Position numbers and translations under genes: made by a program. A stretch of DNA of 64,000 nucleotides from JALYXV01 sp963733505 (GTDB taxonomy: Bacteria > Actinomycetota > Acidimicrobiia > Acidimicrobiales > Palsa-688): positions 203,896-267,895 of the forward strand of contig CAVTDW010000025.1 in NCBI GenBank assembly GCA_963733505.1, given 5' to 3'. Positions 24,414 to 33,230 of the stretch are shown piece by piece. Position 1 is the stretch's first letter. Every line of letters begins with the position of its first letter. The notes beneath the pieces were generated by a model. The model ran no database searches and was not told the origin of the DNA. It worked only from the letters and a program-made list of their open reading frames with translations.

Positions 24414-25976
24414 TTAGGTGTCGGCCATGAGGCCGTACTTCATGGCGAAGATGCTGGCCTGGGCCCGGTTGGTTGCGTCGATCTTGGTGTAGATGTGCTC
24501 GACATGGGTGCCCGCTGTCTTGGTGGAGATCACCAACTGTTCGGCGATCTCCTTGTTCGACAGGCCGAGCGCCACCAGCCGCAGCACCTCGACCTCGCGG
24601 CTGGTCAATCCCGAGGGCCACTCACGCCGACGAGCCGCCCGGTGCCCGGCGGCGGCAAGGACCGCCGAGACCGCGTCGCCGTCGAGGCGGCCCCCAGTCA
24701 CCTGTGACCGCAGCTCCGCCGCTGCTTCGTCATGCCCAAAGGCCGGACGATGCGGTCGCATCTCGGTGAGGGCGCTGTAGACATCCGCGGCGGCAAGGAT
24801 CCGCCCCGACTGCGTGATTGCGTTCCCCGACAACCCGCGGGGATAGCCGGTGCCGTCAAGGCGTTCATGGTGTTGGACAGCGATGGCAGCCAGCGGCGAG
24901 AGCGCCGCCACGAAGGACAGCATCCGCTCGGCCAGGTAAGGGTGGAGGCGCACCCGCTCCATTTCCGCGAGGGTGAGCTGGCCGTGCTTGTCCCAAACGG
25001 CGTTCGAGACCCCGAGGTGCCCGATGTCATGAACCAAAGCCGCCCGTCGCAGCATCGCCACGTCCCCCGGTGGCAGCCCCAAGCCGCAGGCGGCGGCCTT
25101 GGCCAGGTCGGCCACTCGACCGGAGTGTCCCATTGACCACGGCGACTTGAGCTCCGCGAACTCGCCGATCGCCGCCAGGGCGACGTCAAGGTCCCGGTCG
25201 CTCATCTTCGATCCCAGCGACGGTTCTGACCGGATCACCCGGTCCCAGCTCGTCGCGTCATCGATGTCGCTGCACAACATGGCCGCCTGATCGCAGAACA
25301 GGTCGACCAGGGCAGGGTCGAACTGGGTACCCCTTCGCTCCCGGGCCACCGCGACCGCGGCCTCGACACCCCCGGTGCGACGAAAGACCTCGACCACGTC
25401 GGCCAGGTTGATCAGTCGCGAGCTGAGCGAGATCTGGTCTTGCTTCAGGTGGAAGGCACCAGTGCCGTCCCACCGTTCATAGCTCTCCTTGAGGCTGGCC
25501 CGGACCTCGTCGCCCAGTCCCAGGCCGCCCGCCAGCTCGTCGGTGGCCAGATAGTGGTTTGTCGCCAGAGCCTCCAGGGCGCGGCGTCCCTCGCCAAGGA
25601 AACCCATGCCGACCCTTCCTCGTGCCAACAGCGGCCTTCCCGCGCCGCCGATGTGCTTGAGCAGGAACGCCGCGGCCGGGCCGGGCCGCCCGAGATCGTA
25701 GGCGTAGTGGGCGTCGCATTTGAGCGTGAGGTCGTCGCCCAGCCATTTGGCCTGCTCGTAGGCGTCGGTGTGGCACCCCACCCAGGCCAGCAACCCCGCG
25801 TAGTAGACGACGGAGCGCTCGGACTCGCTCAACTTCAGGATCTCGGCGAGGCGCAAGGCGATCAAACACGCCCGGATCATGTGCTCCATCGGCTGCCCCA
25901 GACCCAGATCCGTCCCCAGCGACAACAGCGCCACCAACTCAGCCACACCGACTTCGGGGTCCACGACCGGCGCCAC
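24414..25976 (-). CDS. Tandem HD-GYP protein with C-terminal LuxR-type DNA-binding domain
   Basis: The product has 520 residues. The N-terminal half is a degenerate HD-GYP-like module (ESYERWDGTGAFHLKQDQI near 164-182) that lacks an intact HD pair. The second half is a canonical HD-GYP phosphodiesterase domain: HDIGHLGV (316-323) and HHERLDGTGYPRGL (369-382). Residues 455-515 form a LuxR helix-turn-helix (LTSREVEVLRLVALGLSNKE). HD-GYP domains hydrolyse cyclic-di-GMP or related dinucleotides, so this may be a one-component, nucleotide-responsive transcription factor. The direct fusion to a DNA-binding domain is uncommon. Confidence 0.88.
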   Translation of the reverse strand: MAPVVDPEVGVAELVALLSLGTDLGLGQPMEHMIRACLIALRLAEILKLSESERSVVYYAGLLAWVGCHTDAYEQAKWLGDDLTLKCDAHYAYDLGRPGPAAAFLLKHIGGAGRPLLARGRVGMGFLGEGRRALEALATNHYLATDELAGGLGLGDEVRASLKESYERWDGTGAFHLKQDQISLSSRLINLADVVEVFRRTGGVEAAVAVARERRGTQFDPALVDLFCDQAAMLCSDIDDATSWDRVIRSEPSLGSKMSDRDLDVALAAIGEFAELKSPWSMGHSGRVADLAKAAACGLGLPPGDVAMLRRAALVHDIGHLGVSNAVWDKHGQLTLAEMERVRLHPYLAERMLSFVAALSPLAAIAVQHHERLDGTGYPRGLSGNAITQSGRILAAADVYSALTEMRPHRPAFGHDEAAAELRSQVTGGRLDGDAVSAVLAAAGHRAARRREWPSGLTSREVEVLRLVALGLSNKEIAEQLVISTKTAGTHVEHIYTKIDATNRAQASIFAMKYGLMADT

Positions 25977-26079
25977 CCCACGAATGTAGGTGCTCGTCTA
26001 TTTGCTCGGCATGCCTTATTGACCCCGTCACGTGGTCCTGTGCTCAACCTCGCAGTGGTCCCGTGGCCTGGACGCGGCG

Positions 26080-26106
26080 GTGGGCCCGGAGACCTCCCGG
26101 ACCCAC
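26080..26106 (-). terminator. Hairpin downstream of the S53 peptidase gene
   Basis: GTGGGCCCGG and CCGGACCCAC form a 10-bp stem with one mismatch and a 7-nt loop, about 24 nt past the stop codon. No T-run follows, as is usual for actinobacterial hairpin terminators. Confidence 0.45.
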
Positions 26107-26129
26107 CCCCAGCGACGCTTCGGAGTTGC

Positions 26130-28343
26130 CTAGCGGGTGAATGCCGCCTGGAAGTAGCTGTCCGTGGCGACTCCAGCCATGTTGGTGCAACCGACGTTGA
26201 CCATCTGGGTGGTGCCCGACGGGTACCAGTTGAGTACCCGGCACTGGGTGGCCACGCCGTACCCGGTCACCTGGACGTCACCATTTGAGCCCCCCAGGTT
26301 GGGAAGCGAAAGGGTGTACGTGCCCACGCCGGAACGGGTGATGGTGTTGGTGCCGCCCGTGGAGTTGTAGGAGTAGTACGAGCTTGGCGTGTACGACGCC
26401 GAGGACGGCTGGTTGGCCCACAGGTAGGCGTTGCCCACACCGCTGCGCCCGGTAAAGGGAAGGGCATTGGTGTAGGTGGCGGTGAAGTAGGCATCAACCG
26501 GCGCACCGGCTGCGTTGACGCAAGCGACATTCACATACTGGTCGGCGGTGCTCGAACCCCACTGGGTCACCGAACAGCTTTGGGACCCGGCGCCGTACGC
26601 CGTGACCTTCACCGTTCCGGCGTAGCTACCGAGGCCGGGGAGCAGCACGCGATAGACGCCGATGGCGGAGCGGGTGATGGTGTTGGTCGCACCGGTCGAG
26701 TTGAACTGGTAGTACGACGACGGCGTGTACGAGGCGCTGGACGGCTGGTTGGCCCAGACGAAGCCGATCCGACCGGGGCTACCCGCCGGGGAGGAGAACG
26801 ACGCGGTGAAATACGAGTCCTGGGCCGCGCCGCCCGGGGCATAGCAGTACACGGAGACGTTCTCACCAACGCTGTCGCCGAACCACGAACCGACGTGGCA
26901 GTTTCCGGTGTTCGAGTACGACGTCACGTCAACCGTTCCGCCCTGGGCCATGCCGGGGAAGTGGACGACATAGCTCCCGGTCGAGGATCGGGTGACGGTG
27001 TTGATACCGCCCGTCGAGTTGGCCGAGTACGACGAGCTGGGCGTGTACGACGCCGAGGTCGGTTGGTTGGCCCACACATACGCCCAACTGTCGGCGGCAA
27101 CGCCATGGGGCGTGCCCAGCCCGGTCGGTCCGTCAAACCCGAAACCGGCGGTGCACAAGTACGAGCCGCCACAACTGCCGTTGCTGCCCGATGTCACGTC
27201 GTACACCGAGGCGTTGCTGGAGCGGTAGTAGGCGGACGCGGCGGCGGTGCGGACGTCGGTGCTGGCCATGGCGTAGACGCTGGCGATGATCGGAGCCGAT
27301 GCACTGGTGCCCCCGAACTTGGCCCATCCTCCACTCGGGTAGCTGTCGTACACCGCGACGCCCGTCGCTGGGTCGGCGACTGCGGAAACGTCGGCCATCG
27401 TCCGGCGGACGCAACCGCCGTCGTGCTGCCATGCCGGCTTGGCTTCATAGGCGCTGCAACCGCTGCCCGCACCTGACCATGCCGTCTCCGACCAACCCCT
27501 GGCGTTGGCAGCCGTCGTCAGTGACGTCCCGCCTACCGCGGTGACATACCGCGACGCGGCGGGGTATGCCGGCCCGAATCCACTGTCGCCGGTGCTCACC
27601 GTGACCGGGATCCCGGGGTGGTTATAGGAGGCGTCGAATGCCGTCTCACCGGACCACTCACCACTGCCGTAGCTGTTGCTGATGGTGGTCGCGCCAAGGG
27701 AGGCGGCGGTGTTCACGCCTGCCGCCAAGTTGCTCAAGTTGTTGTCATTGGTCTCAACGAGCGTGATGCTGCACTTCGGGCAGGTGGCCGACACCATGTC
27801 GAGATCCAGCGAGATCTCGCCGGCCCAACCGGCGTTGGCGGACGGATAGGGACCGGCCGCCCCACTCTGATTGACCTTGTGGAAGCAACCATTGGCGGTG
27901 GTACACGCTGGCAGGCCATAGGTCGACCGGTAGGTAGCCAGGTCAGCCTCGGCGTTGGGATCGTCGAAAGCGTCGACGATGGCGACGCGCCGACCGGTGC
28001 CGACGGTCGCCGACGGCAACTTGTAGGCGGACTGCAGATCGGTCGGGCCATAGCCCTGGGGCGTGTTCGGCTGGGCCTGACCGGCCGGCGGCCGGACGGC
28101 CACGGCGAAGCACCGGGCATAGCCGACCGGTGCCTGGCCGCACAGATCGACCTGATCCGAGGGTGCCGGGCTGGCCCCGGCGGAACCGGCACCACCAATT
28201 CCTACCGCGGCCATGCCGAGGACCACGGCGGTGAGGGCCACGCCTCGGCCCGTTCGGGAAAAGCGCCGCCCCCAAGGGGCGGCACCGAATCGGCCGAGCC
28301 CGCCGGCCGGGTCTGCTGTCAGAGTTCGCGAATCGCGTGTCAT
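26130..28343 (-). CDS. Secreted S53 (sedolisin-type) peptidase with three C-terminal repeats
   Basis: The product has 737 residues from ATG 28343 (AAGGA 8 nt upstream). It has an N-terminal signal peptide (hydrophobic 36-57, cleavage near GASPA). The peptidase core has the Glu/Asp pair of GWAGEISLDLDM (Glu176, Asp180), the oxyanion Asp in STGDSGFG (253) and the Ser in FGGTSASAP (347). There is no long sedolisin prodomain. Three repeats of about 97 residues follow (422-517, 528-625, 640-737), each opening [YF][VL]WANQP and holding a Cys pair; they may bind carbohydrate or the cell surface. It probably degrades extracellular protein at acidic pH. Confidence 0.92.
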   Translation of the reverse strand: MTRDSRTLTADPAGGLGRFGAAPWGRRFSRTGRGVALTAVVLGMAAVGIGGAGSAGASPAPSDQVDLCGQAPVGYARCFAVAVRPPAGQAQPNTPQGYGPTDLQSAYKLPSATVGTGRRVAIVDAFDDPNAEADLATYRSTYGLPACTTANGCFHKVNQSGAAGPYPSANAGWAGEISLDLDMVSATCPKCSITLVETNDNNLSNLAAGVNTAASLGATTISNSYGSGEWSGETAFDASYNHPGIPVTVSTGDSGFGPAYPAASRYVTAVGGTSLTTAANARGWSETAWSGAGSGCSAYEAKPAWQHDGGCVRRTMADVSAVADPATGVAVYDSYPSGGWAKFGGTSASAPIIASVYAMASTDVRTAAASAYYRSSNASVYDVTSGSNGSCGGSYLCTAGFGFDGPTGLGTPHGVAADSWAYVWANQPTSASYTPSSSYSANSTGGINTVTRSSTGSYVVHFPGMAQGGTVDVTSYSNTGNCHVGSWFGDSVGENVSVYCYAPGGAAQDSYFTASFSSPAGSPGRIGFVWANQPSSASYTPSSYYQFNSTGATNTITRSAIGVYRVLLPGLGSYAGTVKVTAYGAGSQSCSVTQWGSSTADQYVNVACVNAAGAPVDAYFTATYTNALPFTGRSGVGNAYLWANQPSSASYTPSSYYSYNSTGGTNTITRSGVGTYTLSLPNLGGSNGDVQVTGYGVATQCRVLNWYPSGTTQMVNVGCTNMAGVATDSYFQAAFTR

Positions 28344-28673
28344 TGCTGGCATCCTTTGGCTTGAGGCCCTCCGGGTTGGAAGGCGGTGGGCGTTGCCCGG
28401 CAACGGGTAAGCGCTCGCCAGAGGGTGTGCGTGGCCGCCGATTCGATACAGCTGAGGGTGCCGAGATATCCCTTCGGATAGTTGCCCTGGGACGCGGGCC
28501 CGGCATTCGATAGGGGTGCGGCTCTGCTCGGGCGCCGACTCGACACCCAGCGATGGAATCGCGCTATGGCACGGCGCGATCGGTCAAACCGAGCCGCGAT
28601 TATTCGTTGGAAGGGTATGTAAGTCTCCTCACCAGCGGACATCGGCGTGCCATTCGAGCGCGCGGGCGCGATT
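28344..28673. other. Intergenic region between the S53 and collagen-like genes
   Basis: About 330 bp upstream of the S53 gene with no convincing coding frame. AAGGA just before the S53 start is the only clear signal. GGCGTTGCCCGGCAACG near 28386-28402 is a possible short hairpin. Confidence 0.5.
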
Positions 28674-28704
28674 AGGGACCGGGCTCTGTCCGCGCCCGGT
28701 CCCT
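28674..28704 (-). terminator. Terminator hairpin after the collagen-like gene
   Basis: AGGGACCGGGC and GCCCGGTCCCT are perfectly complementary (11-bp stem, 9-nt loop), 17 nt beyond the collagen-like stop codon. No T-run follows. Confidence 0.65.
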
Positions 28705-28721
28705 GACGGCGTGACTTTCGA

Positions 28722-29717
28722 TCAGAAAAAACCGCCGACCTGGAGGATCATCAGTTGACCGCCGGTATCCACAGGAGTATCAGGCGCAGAAAAACCAGTA
28801 ACTGGCGTCGAGTTGTGGCCTTCGGCTCGGCACCAGAACGAGATCTCACCGCCACCGGCACCAACGGCCGCCCCACCCGTGACCGCCAGGGATGTGTAGT
28901 CGAAATTGATCTGGCGGAAGTCACTGAAGCCCTCGGCCATCGCGGTCTTCTGCCCTCCGATGAAATTGGTGCCGGACCGAAGCTCGCAGATGACGCTGTT
29001 GTCGTCATTTGGATTGTCGAAAAAAGAAACTGTCGCGGTGACGACGTAGTTGCCGGCCGGGACGGTTGTGACCGCCAATCTTTCGAAGTCACCGCTGTCT
29101 GGAAGTTCAACCGCTCCCGTAGGTACGAAGCGCGCCGCCGAGATGCCCGCGGGCCCGGACGCTCCCGCCGCCCCCTGCGGACCGGTTGCGCCCGCCGCCC
29201 CCTGCGGACCGGCCGGTCCCTGCGGTCCATCTAGCCCCGTCGCTCCGGGGGGCCCGGTTGCGCCCACCGGCCCCGCCGGGCCGAGCGGTCCTGCGACGCC
29301 CGCAGATCCCGCAGATCCTGCCGGTCCTGCCGGTCCTGCCGCCCCGGTCGGCCCGACCGGTCCGTGCGCCCCTGCCGGTCCTGCCGCCCCGGTCGGCCCG
29401 ACCGGTCCGTGCGCCCCTGCCGGTCCTGCCGCCCCGGTCTCCCCGGTCGCCCCGGTCGGTCCGTGCGGACCAGCCGGTCCCTGCGGGCCGACTGGACCGG
29501 CGGGCCCAGCGGGTCCTTGGACGTTCCAGGCCAATGATGTCTCGCCCGACCGGCACCGGGTCGCTGAGGTGTCGATAACGCGCAGTACGCCCGCGCTTTT
29601 CACGTAACAGGCGTTGATGATGTTTCCGTGTGGGATGTCGGCGTACGCGGTTCCACCGGCGACGACGGCGAGGCCGGCGAGGGAAGCGACAAGGGTCCGA
29701 CCCCGCCATGTCGTCAC
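28722..29717 (-). CDS. Secreted collagen-like (Gly-X-Y repeat) protein
   Basis: The product has 331 residues. A signal peptide (residues 1-26, ending GGTAYA) precedes a short Cys-containing domain (NIINACYVK, RVIDTSATRCRSGE), which occurs in many actinobacterial proteins. It is followed by 42 uninterrupted Gly-X-Y triplets (68-193), rich in GPA, GPT and GAA, including a duplicated GAAGPAGAHGPVGPT block. A beta-rich C-terminal domain (about 194-331) has NYVVTATVSFFDN and ends LQVGGFF. It should form a surface or extracellular triple helix. A strong hairpin terminator follows. Confidence 0.9.
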   Translation of the reverse strand: MTTWRGRTLVASLAGLAVVAGGTAYADIPHGNIINACYVKSAGVLRVIDTSATRCRSGETSLAWNVQGPAGPAGPVGPQGPAGPHGPTGATGETGAAGPAGAHGPVGPTGAAGPAGAHGPVGPTGAAGPAGPAGSAGSAGVAGPLGPAGPVGATGPPGATGLDGPQGPAGPQGAAGATGPQGAAGASGPAGISAARFVPTGAVELPDSGDFERLAVTTVPAGNYVVTATVSFFDNPNDDNSVICELRSGTNFIGGQKTAMAEGFSDFRQINFDYTSLAVTGGAAVGAGGGEISFWCRAEGHNSTPVTGFSAPDTPVDTGGQLMILQVGGFF

Positions 29718-29771
29718 GATTCCGCTCCCCGGTGTGAGTCTCCTCTTTCCGCCGGGAGCGGAAGGTCGACG

Positions 29772-30221
29772 AACCTGGCCATCGACGACCTGCGCCGCCT
29801 CGTCTACGGCCTTCGCCCACCGGCCCTCGACGACCTCGGTTTGGTCGGCGCGCTACGCGCCCAGGCGGAGCGGCTGGCTCGGGGCACCGATCTCCGAATC
29901 CACATCGAGGGCGACGCGTCTTCGGTGCTGCCCGCCGCGGTCGAGGTGGCTGTGTTCCGTACGGCCGTCGAGGCTCTCCACAATGTCGTCCGGCACGGCG
30001 CTGCTCGGCGGTGTGAGGTGCGGCTGGTGGTCGGGGCTCGCTGGCTCGTGCTGCAGGTCCACGACGACGGGTCCTCGAAGTCGCCATGGGTGCCGGGCGT
30101 CGGGCTGTCGGCCATGCGGGAGCGGGCCGAGGAACTGGGCGGCACCTTCAGCGCCGGTCCCGGGCCAGACGGAGGCGCGACCGTCGTGTCCCGCTTTCCC
30201 CTCGTCTCGGTGACCGGGTGA
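29772..30221 (+). pseudogene. Sensor histidine kinase remnant (ATPase half of a NarL-type kinase)
   Basis: In-frame sequence begins abruptly at NLAIDDLRRLVYGLRPPALD, which normally follows the phospho-acceptor His helix. It retains the N box (EALHNVVRHGAA), G1 (VHDDG) and G2 (GVGLSAMRERAEELGG) and ends overlapping the regulator start by 4 nt (GTGA). The sensor part, the dimerisation helix and the His are missing; instead the divergent collagen-like gene starts 54 bp upstream. No good start codon or ribosome site is present. It could bind ATP but not autophosphorylate. Confidence 0.75.
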
Positions 30222-30889
30222 CAACCGTCGTCATCGCGGATGACCACCCGATGGTCCGCCAGGGTCTGCGGGCGGTGCTCGCCGTCGCCCCCGGGATCGA
30301 GGTCGTGGGCGAAGCAAGTGATGGTCGGGCCGTCGTGGACATGGTCGTCGAGCTCAAGCCTGACGTCGTGCTGATGGACCTCCAGATGCCCGAACTCCAC
30401 GGCATCGAGGCCACCCGCGAGATCGCCGCCCGGAGCCCCGCCACCGCAGTTCTGGTGCTGACCATGTATGAGGACGATGCCACCGTGTTCGCGGCGCTCG
30501 CGGCCGGGGCGGCCGGCTACCTGGTGAAGGGCGCGGACGGCCGGGACATCACCGCCGCGGTCGAGTCGGTGGCCGCCGGTCAAGCGGTGTTCGGCGCGGC
30601 CCTGGCCGATCGACTGCGGACGTGGTTCGGGGGCCGGCAGCACACTGCGACCCTGCCGTTTCCCGAGCTCACTGACCGCGAGCGCGACATTCTCGACGCG
30701 CTGGCCGCCGGACATTCGAACGCCGCTATTGGCGATCGGTTGCACCTGTCGACGAAAACGGTGGCGAACAATGTCTCCAATATCCTCAACAAGCTCCACC
30801 TCATAAATCGGAGCGAGGCGATAGTCAGGGCCCGAGAATCCGGCCTTGGCACAACGGGCGGTCAGGGCCGGCGGACCTCGGGGACATAG
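30218..30889 (+). CDS. NarL/FixJ-family response regulator
   Basis: The product has 223 residues from GTG 30218. Receiver: VVIADDHPMVRQGLRAVL, phospho-acceptor Asp in VVLMDLQMPELHG, Thr in LVLTMYED, Lys in YLVKGAD. LuxR helix-turn-helix: LTDRERDILDALAAGHSN and LSTKTVANNVSNILNKL. It appears intact although its coupled kinase has lost its front half. Its 3' end overlaps a convergent small membrane gene by 28 bp. Confidence 0.92.
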   Translation: MTTVVIADDHPMVRQGLRAVLAVAPGIEVVGEASDGRAVVDMVVELKPDVVLMDLQMPELHGIEATREIAARSPATAVLVLTMYEDDATVFAALAAGAAGYLVKGADGRDITAAVESVAAGQAVFGAALADRLRTWFGGRQHTATLPFPELTDRERDILDALAAGHSNAAIGDRLHLSTKTVANNVSNILNKLHLINRSEAIVRARESGLGTTGGQGRRTSGT

Positions 30890-31074
30890 TGCCGGGAACC
30901 GTCGGCGGGATCGAGCCATACCCGCATGATTTCGCCTGAGGACGGGTCACGGAAGGACTCTTCGGTCGGCAGCCACGTGGCGGCGGGATGGTCGTTCTGG
31001 CCGTGGCGGCGGAGTTTGAACCACCCGACGATGGCGACGACGGCCAAGACCCCGATGATCACCAGACTGATCAC
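30862..31074 (-). CDS. Small single-pass membrane protein coupled to YbjQ
   Basis: The product has 70 residues from GTG 31074, overlapping the YbjQ stop (GTGA). An N-terminal membrane helix (about residues 2-17, SLVIIGVLAVVAIVGWF) is followed by a hydrophilic tail with SFRDPSSGEIMRVWLDPADG. No family is recognised. The tight coupling suggests it works with the YbjQ protein, perhaps as its membrane anchor. Confidence 0.65.
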   Translation of the reverse strand: MISLVIIGVLAVVAIVGWFKLRRHGQNDHPAATWLPTEESFRDPSSGEIMRVWLDPADGSRHYVPEVRRP

Positions 31075-31448
31075 TGCGGTCCGACGATGACCGCGGTGCC
31101 GTAGGCGACGATCTCGGTGAGGCTCTGCCCGATCTCCGAGGAATCGAAGCGCATCCCGACTACCGCGTTGCCACCCATGATCCGGGCATTTTCGATCATG
31201 CGATCCATGGCGTGGCGGCGGCTGTCCTCGAGGAGCTCGGTGTACTGCGTCACCTCGCCACCCGCCAGCGACTTGAAGGCGGCACCAATACCCTTGACGG
31301 CCCCCATGCTGCGCACGACCAAGCCGAAGCAGGTACCGATGTAGCGCTGGACCCGCCACTCCGGGAACTCGAAGGTCGTCGTGACCGGGATGCTCTCGGG
31401 AAGGGCGCCGGGCGAGCGGGCGTCGTACTGCGGCTGTGGTTCGCTCAT
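31071..31448 (-). CDS. YbjQ/UPF0145 (DUF74) family protein
   Basis: The product has 125 residues from ATG 31448. The core YIGTCFGLVVRSMGAVKGI, then EVTQYTELLEDSRRHAMDRM and NAVVGMRFDSSEI, is characteristic of the YbjQ heavy-metal-binding-like family, which forms pentamers. Its cellular role is not established. It is co-directional and overlapping with the 70-residue membrane protein gene. Confidence 0.9.
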   Translation of the reverse strand: MSEPQPQYDARSPGALPESIPVTTTFEFPEWRVQRYIGTCFGLVVRSMGAVKGIGAAFKSLAGGEVTQYTELLEDSRRHAMDRMIENARIMGGNAVVGMRFDSSEIGQSLTEIVAYGTAVIVGPQ

Positions 31449-31568
31449 GCGTGCACGGTACCGGCCGAACTGACGAACCGCGCCGTCGGACGAGCCGCTC
31501 GCGCTACGCCGCAGGCCGGGTACGGTCCCACACCCGCACCTGTGACTGCCCGTAGGCTCAGGACCGCC

Positions 31569-33230
31569 ATGCACGTCTATGCCGCCGAGGAGTGGAGCGA
31601 CGCCGAGGCCGAAATCCTCCGGCGGTACTTCACCAACCTGGACCAACCCGTCTTCGCCCTGGTCAACCTGCCCGAGATCGTCAAGGGCGCGCTCTTCGCC
31701 CGGTACTCCCGGTCGTCGAAGAGCCTGCGGCGGCTGTTCCTCGACGAGTTCGTCGGCGAGTTGGACATCAGCGGCGACCACAGCATCGACGCCACCGTGG
31801 GCCTGGTGCGCGCCGAGCAGCTCTACGACAAGGTCTTCTTCGAGTATGGGGACGACTCGGTCGCCCAACTCGGTGGGGTCCACCTGGCCTGCGAGCAGAC
31901 GTCCAACCTGCTGACCAAGGTTCTGGAGTGGGGCCGCCTCATGGCCTACATGGAGCAATCAACCCGCTACATCGCCTACGACGCCCGCCTGAGCAACGGC
32001 CGCTACCGCTACTACCGGGACCCCGAGATCCTCGCGTCACCGCTCGGAGCCCGCTACGTGGGCGACATGGACCGCATGTTCGACACCTACGGTGCCCTGC
32101 TGCCGGTCCTGCAGGGTTGGTTTGCCAAGCAGTTCCCCAAGGGGGCGGGCGACTCGGACTTCAGTTACCGGCAGTCCATCAAGGCCAAGGCGTTCGATGC
32201 GCTCCGCGGCCTGCTGCCGGCGGCCGCCACCTCCAATGTGGGCATCTACGGGACCGGACAGGCGTACGAAGCACTGTTGTTGCGGATGCGGGCCCACCCG
32301 CTCCCGGAGGCTCGGGCCTACGCCGACCTGATCCTGACCGAGCTGCGCAAGGTCATCCCTTCGTTTCTACGCCGCATCGATGTTCCCGACCGCGGTGGCG
32401 CGTGGTCGGCCTATTTGGAGAAGAACCAGCAGGCCATGCAGGACCTCGCCGACGCATTGTTCGCCGGTTCTCCCGACGCGCACGCAGCGGGCGACGTCGC
32501 GGAACCGGCCGTGGCCGGGGCTCCATCGGTCACCCTCGTGGACTGGGACCCCGACGGCGAGGTCAAGACCATCGCGGCCATGCTGTACCCCTACACCGAC
32601 ATGAGCGAGACGGCGCTGCTGGCGAAGGTGGACGCCATGTCGGTCGACGAGCGTTTGGACGTGGTCCGCACCTACGCGGGGGAGCGGACCAACCGGCGCC
32701 ACCGCCCCGGTCGAGCCCTCGAACGAACGATGTACCGATTCGACGTGCTGTCGGACTATGGGGCTTTCCGGGACCTCCAGCGACACCGCATGTTGACTAT
32801 CGAATGGCAACATCTCACCCCCGACCACGGTTACACGCTGCCCGAGGCAGTGGTGGCGGCGGGCGGCCAAGCCAGCTACCACGCGTCGATGGTCCGCTCC
32901 GCGGAACTGCACGACGCCCTGGCGGGACGCTTCGGGCCGCCCGAGGCCTCCTACGCGGTGGCGTTGGCCTACCGCGTCCGCTACGTCATGCAGTTCAACG
33001 CCCGCGAGGCCATGCACATGATCGAACTGCGCACCACCCCGCAGGGTCATCCGGAGTACCGGAAGGTCTGCCAGGACATGTACCGCCTCATCGCTGAGCG
33101 CGCCGGTCACAAGGCGCTGGCGGAACTGATGACCTTCGTCGACTGCCAGGACTACGAGCACGCGGGTCTCGAACGCCTCGAAGGCGAGCGCCGGGCCGAG
33201 CAACGACGCACCCGCAGCACTCAGTCCTGA
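31569..33230 (+). CDS. thyX: Two-domain ThyX-like (FAD-dependent thymidylate synthase family) protein
   Basis: The product has 553 residues from ATG 31569, about twice the length of ordinary ThyX. The N-terminal domain (about 1-290) has ALVNLPEIVKGALFARYSRS, EQSTRYIAYDARLSNGRYRY and YEALLLRMRAHPLPEAR. The C-terminal domain (about 310-540) has RDLQRHRMLTIEWQHLTPD and FNAREAMHMIELRTTPQGHP, the ThyX C-terminal pattern. The classical RHRxxSxxxxSxR motif is incomplete in both halves (Arg-His-Arg kept in the second, the serines absent). It may be the cell's dTMP synthase or a diverged paralogue. Confidence 0.85.
   Translation: MHVYAAEEWSDAEAEILRRYFTNLDQPVFALVNLPEIVKGALFARYSRSSKSLRRLFLDEFVGELDISGDHSIDATVGLVRAEQLYDKVFFEYGDDSVAQLGGVHLACEQTSNLLTKVLEWGRLMAYMEQSTRYIAYDARLSNGRYRYYRDPEILASPLGARYVGDMDRMFDTYGALLPVLQGWFAKQFPKGAGDSDFSYRQSIKAKAFDALRGLLPAAATSNVGIYGTGQAYEALLLRMRAHPLPEARAYADLILTELRKVIPSFLRRIDVPDRGGAWSAYLEKNQQAMQDLADALFAGSPDAHAAGDVAEPAVAGAPSVTLVDWDPDGEVKTIAAMLYPYTDMSETALLAKVDAMSVDERLDVVRTYAGERTNRRHRPGRALERTMYRFDVLSDYGAFRDLQRHRMLTIEWQHLTPDHGYTLPEAVVAAGGQASYHASMVRSAELHDALAGRFGPPEASYAVALAYRVRYVMQFNAREAMHMIELRTTPQGHPEYRKVCQDMYRLIAERAGHKALAELMTFVDCQDYEHAGLERLEGERRAEQRRTRSTQS

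Noticed and set aside
29050..29620. Pro/Gly-rich repeats looking like a CRISPR-like or tandem DNA array
   Set aside because: They encode the Gly-X-Y triplets of the collagen-like gene on the opposite strand; no spacer-repeat structure.
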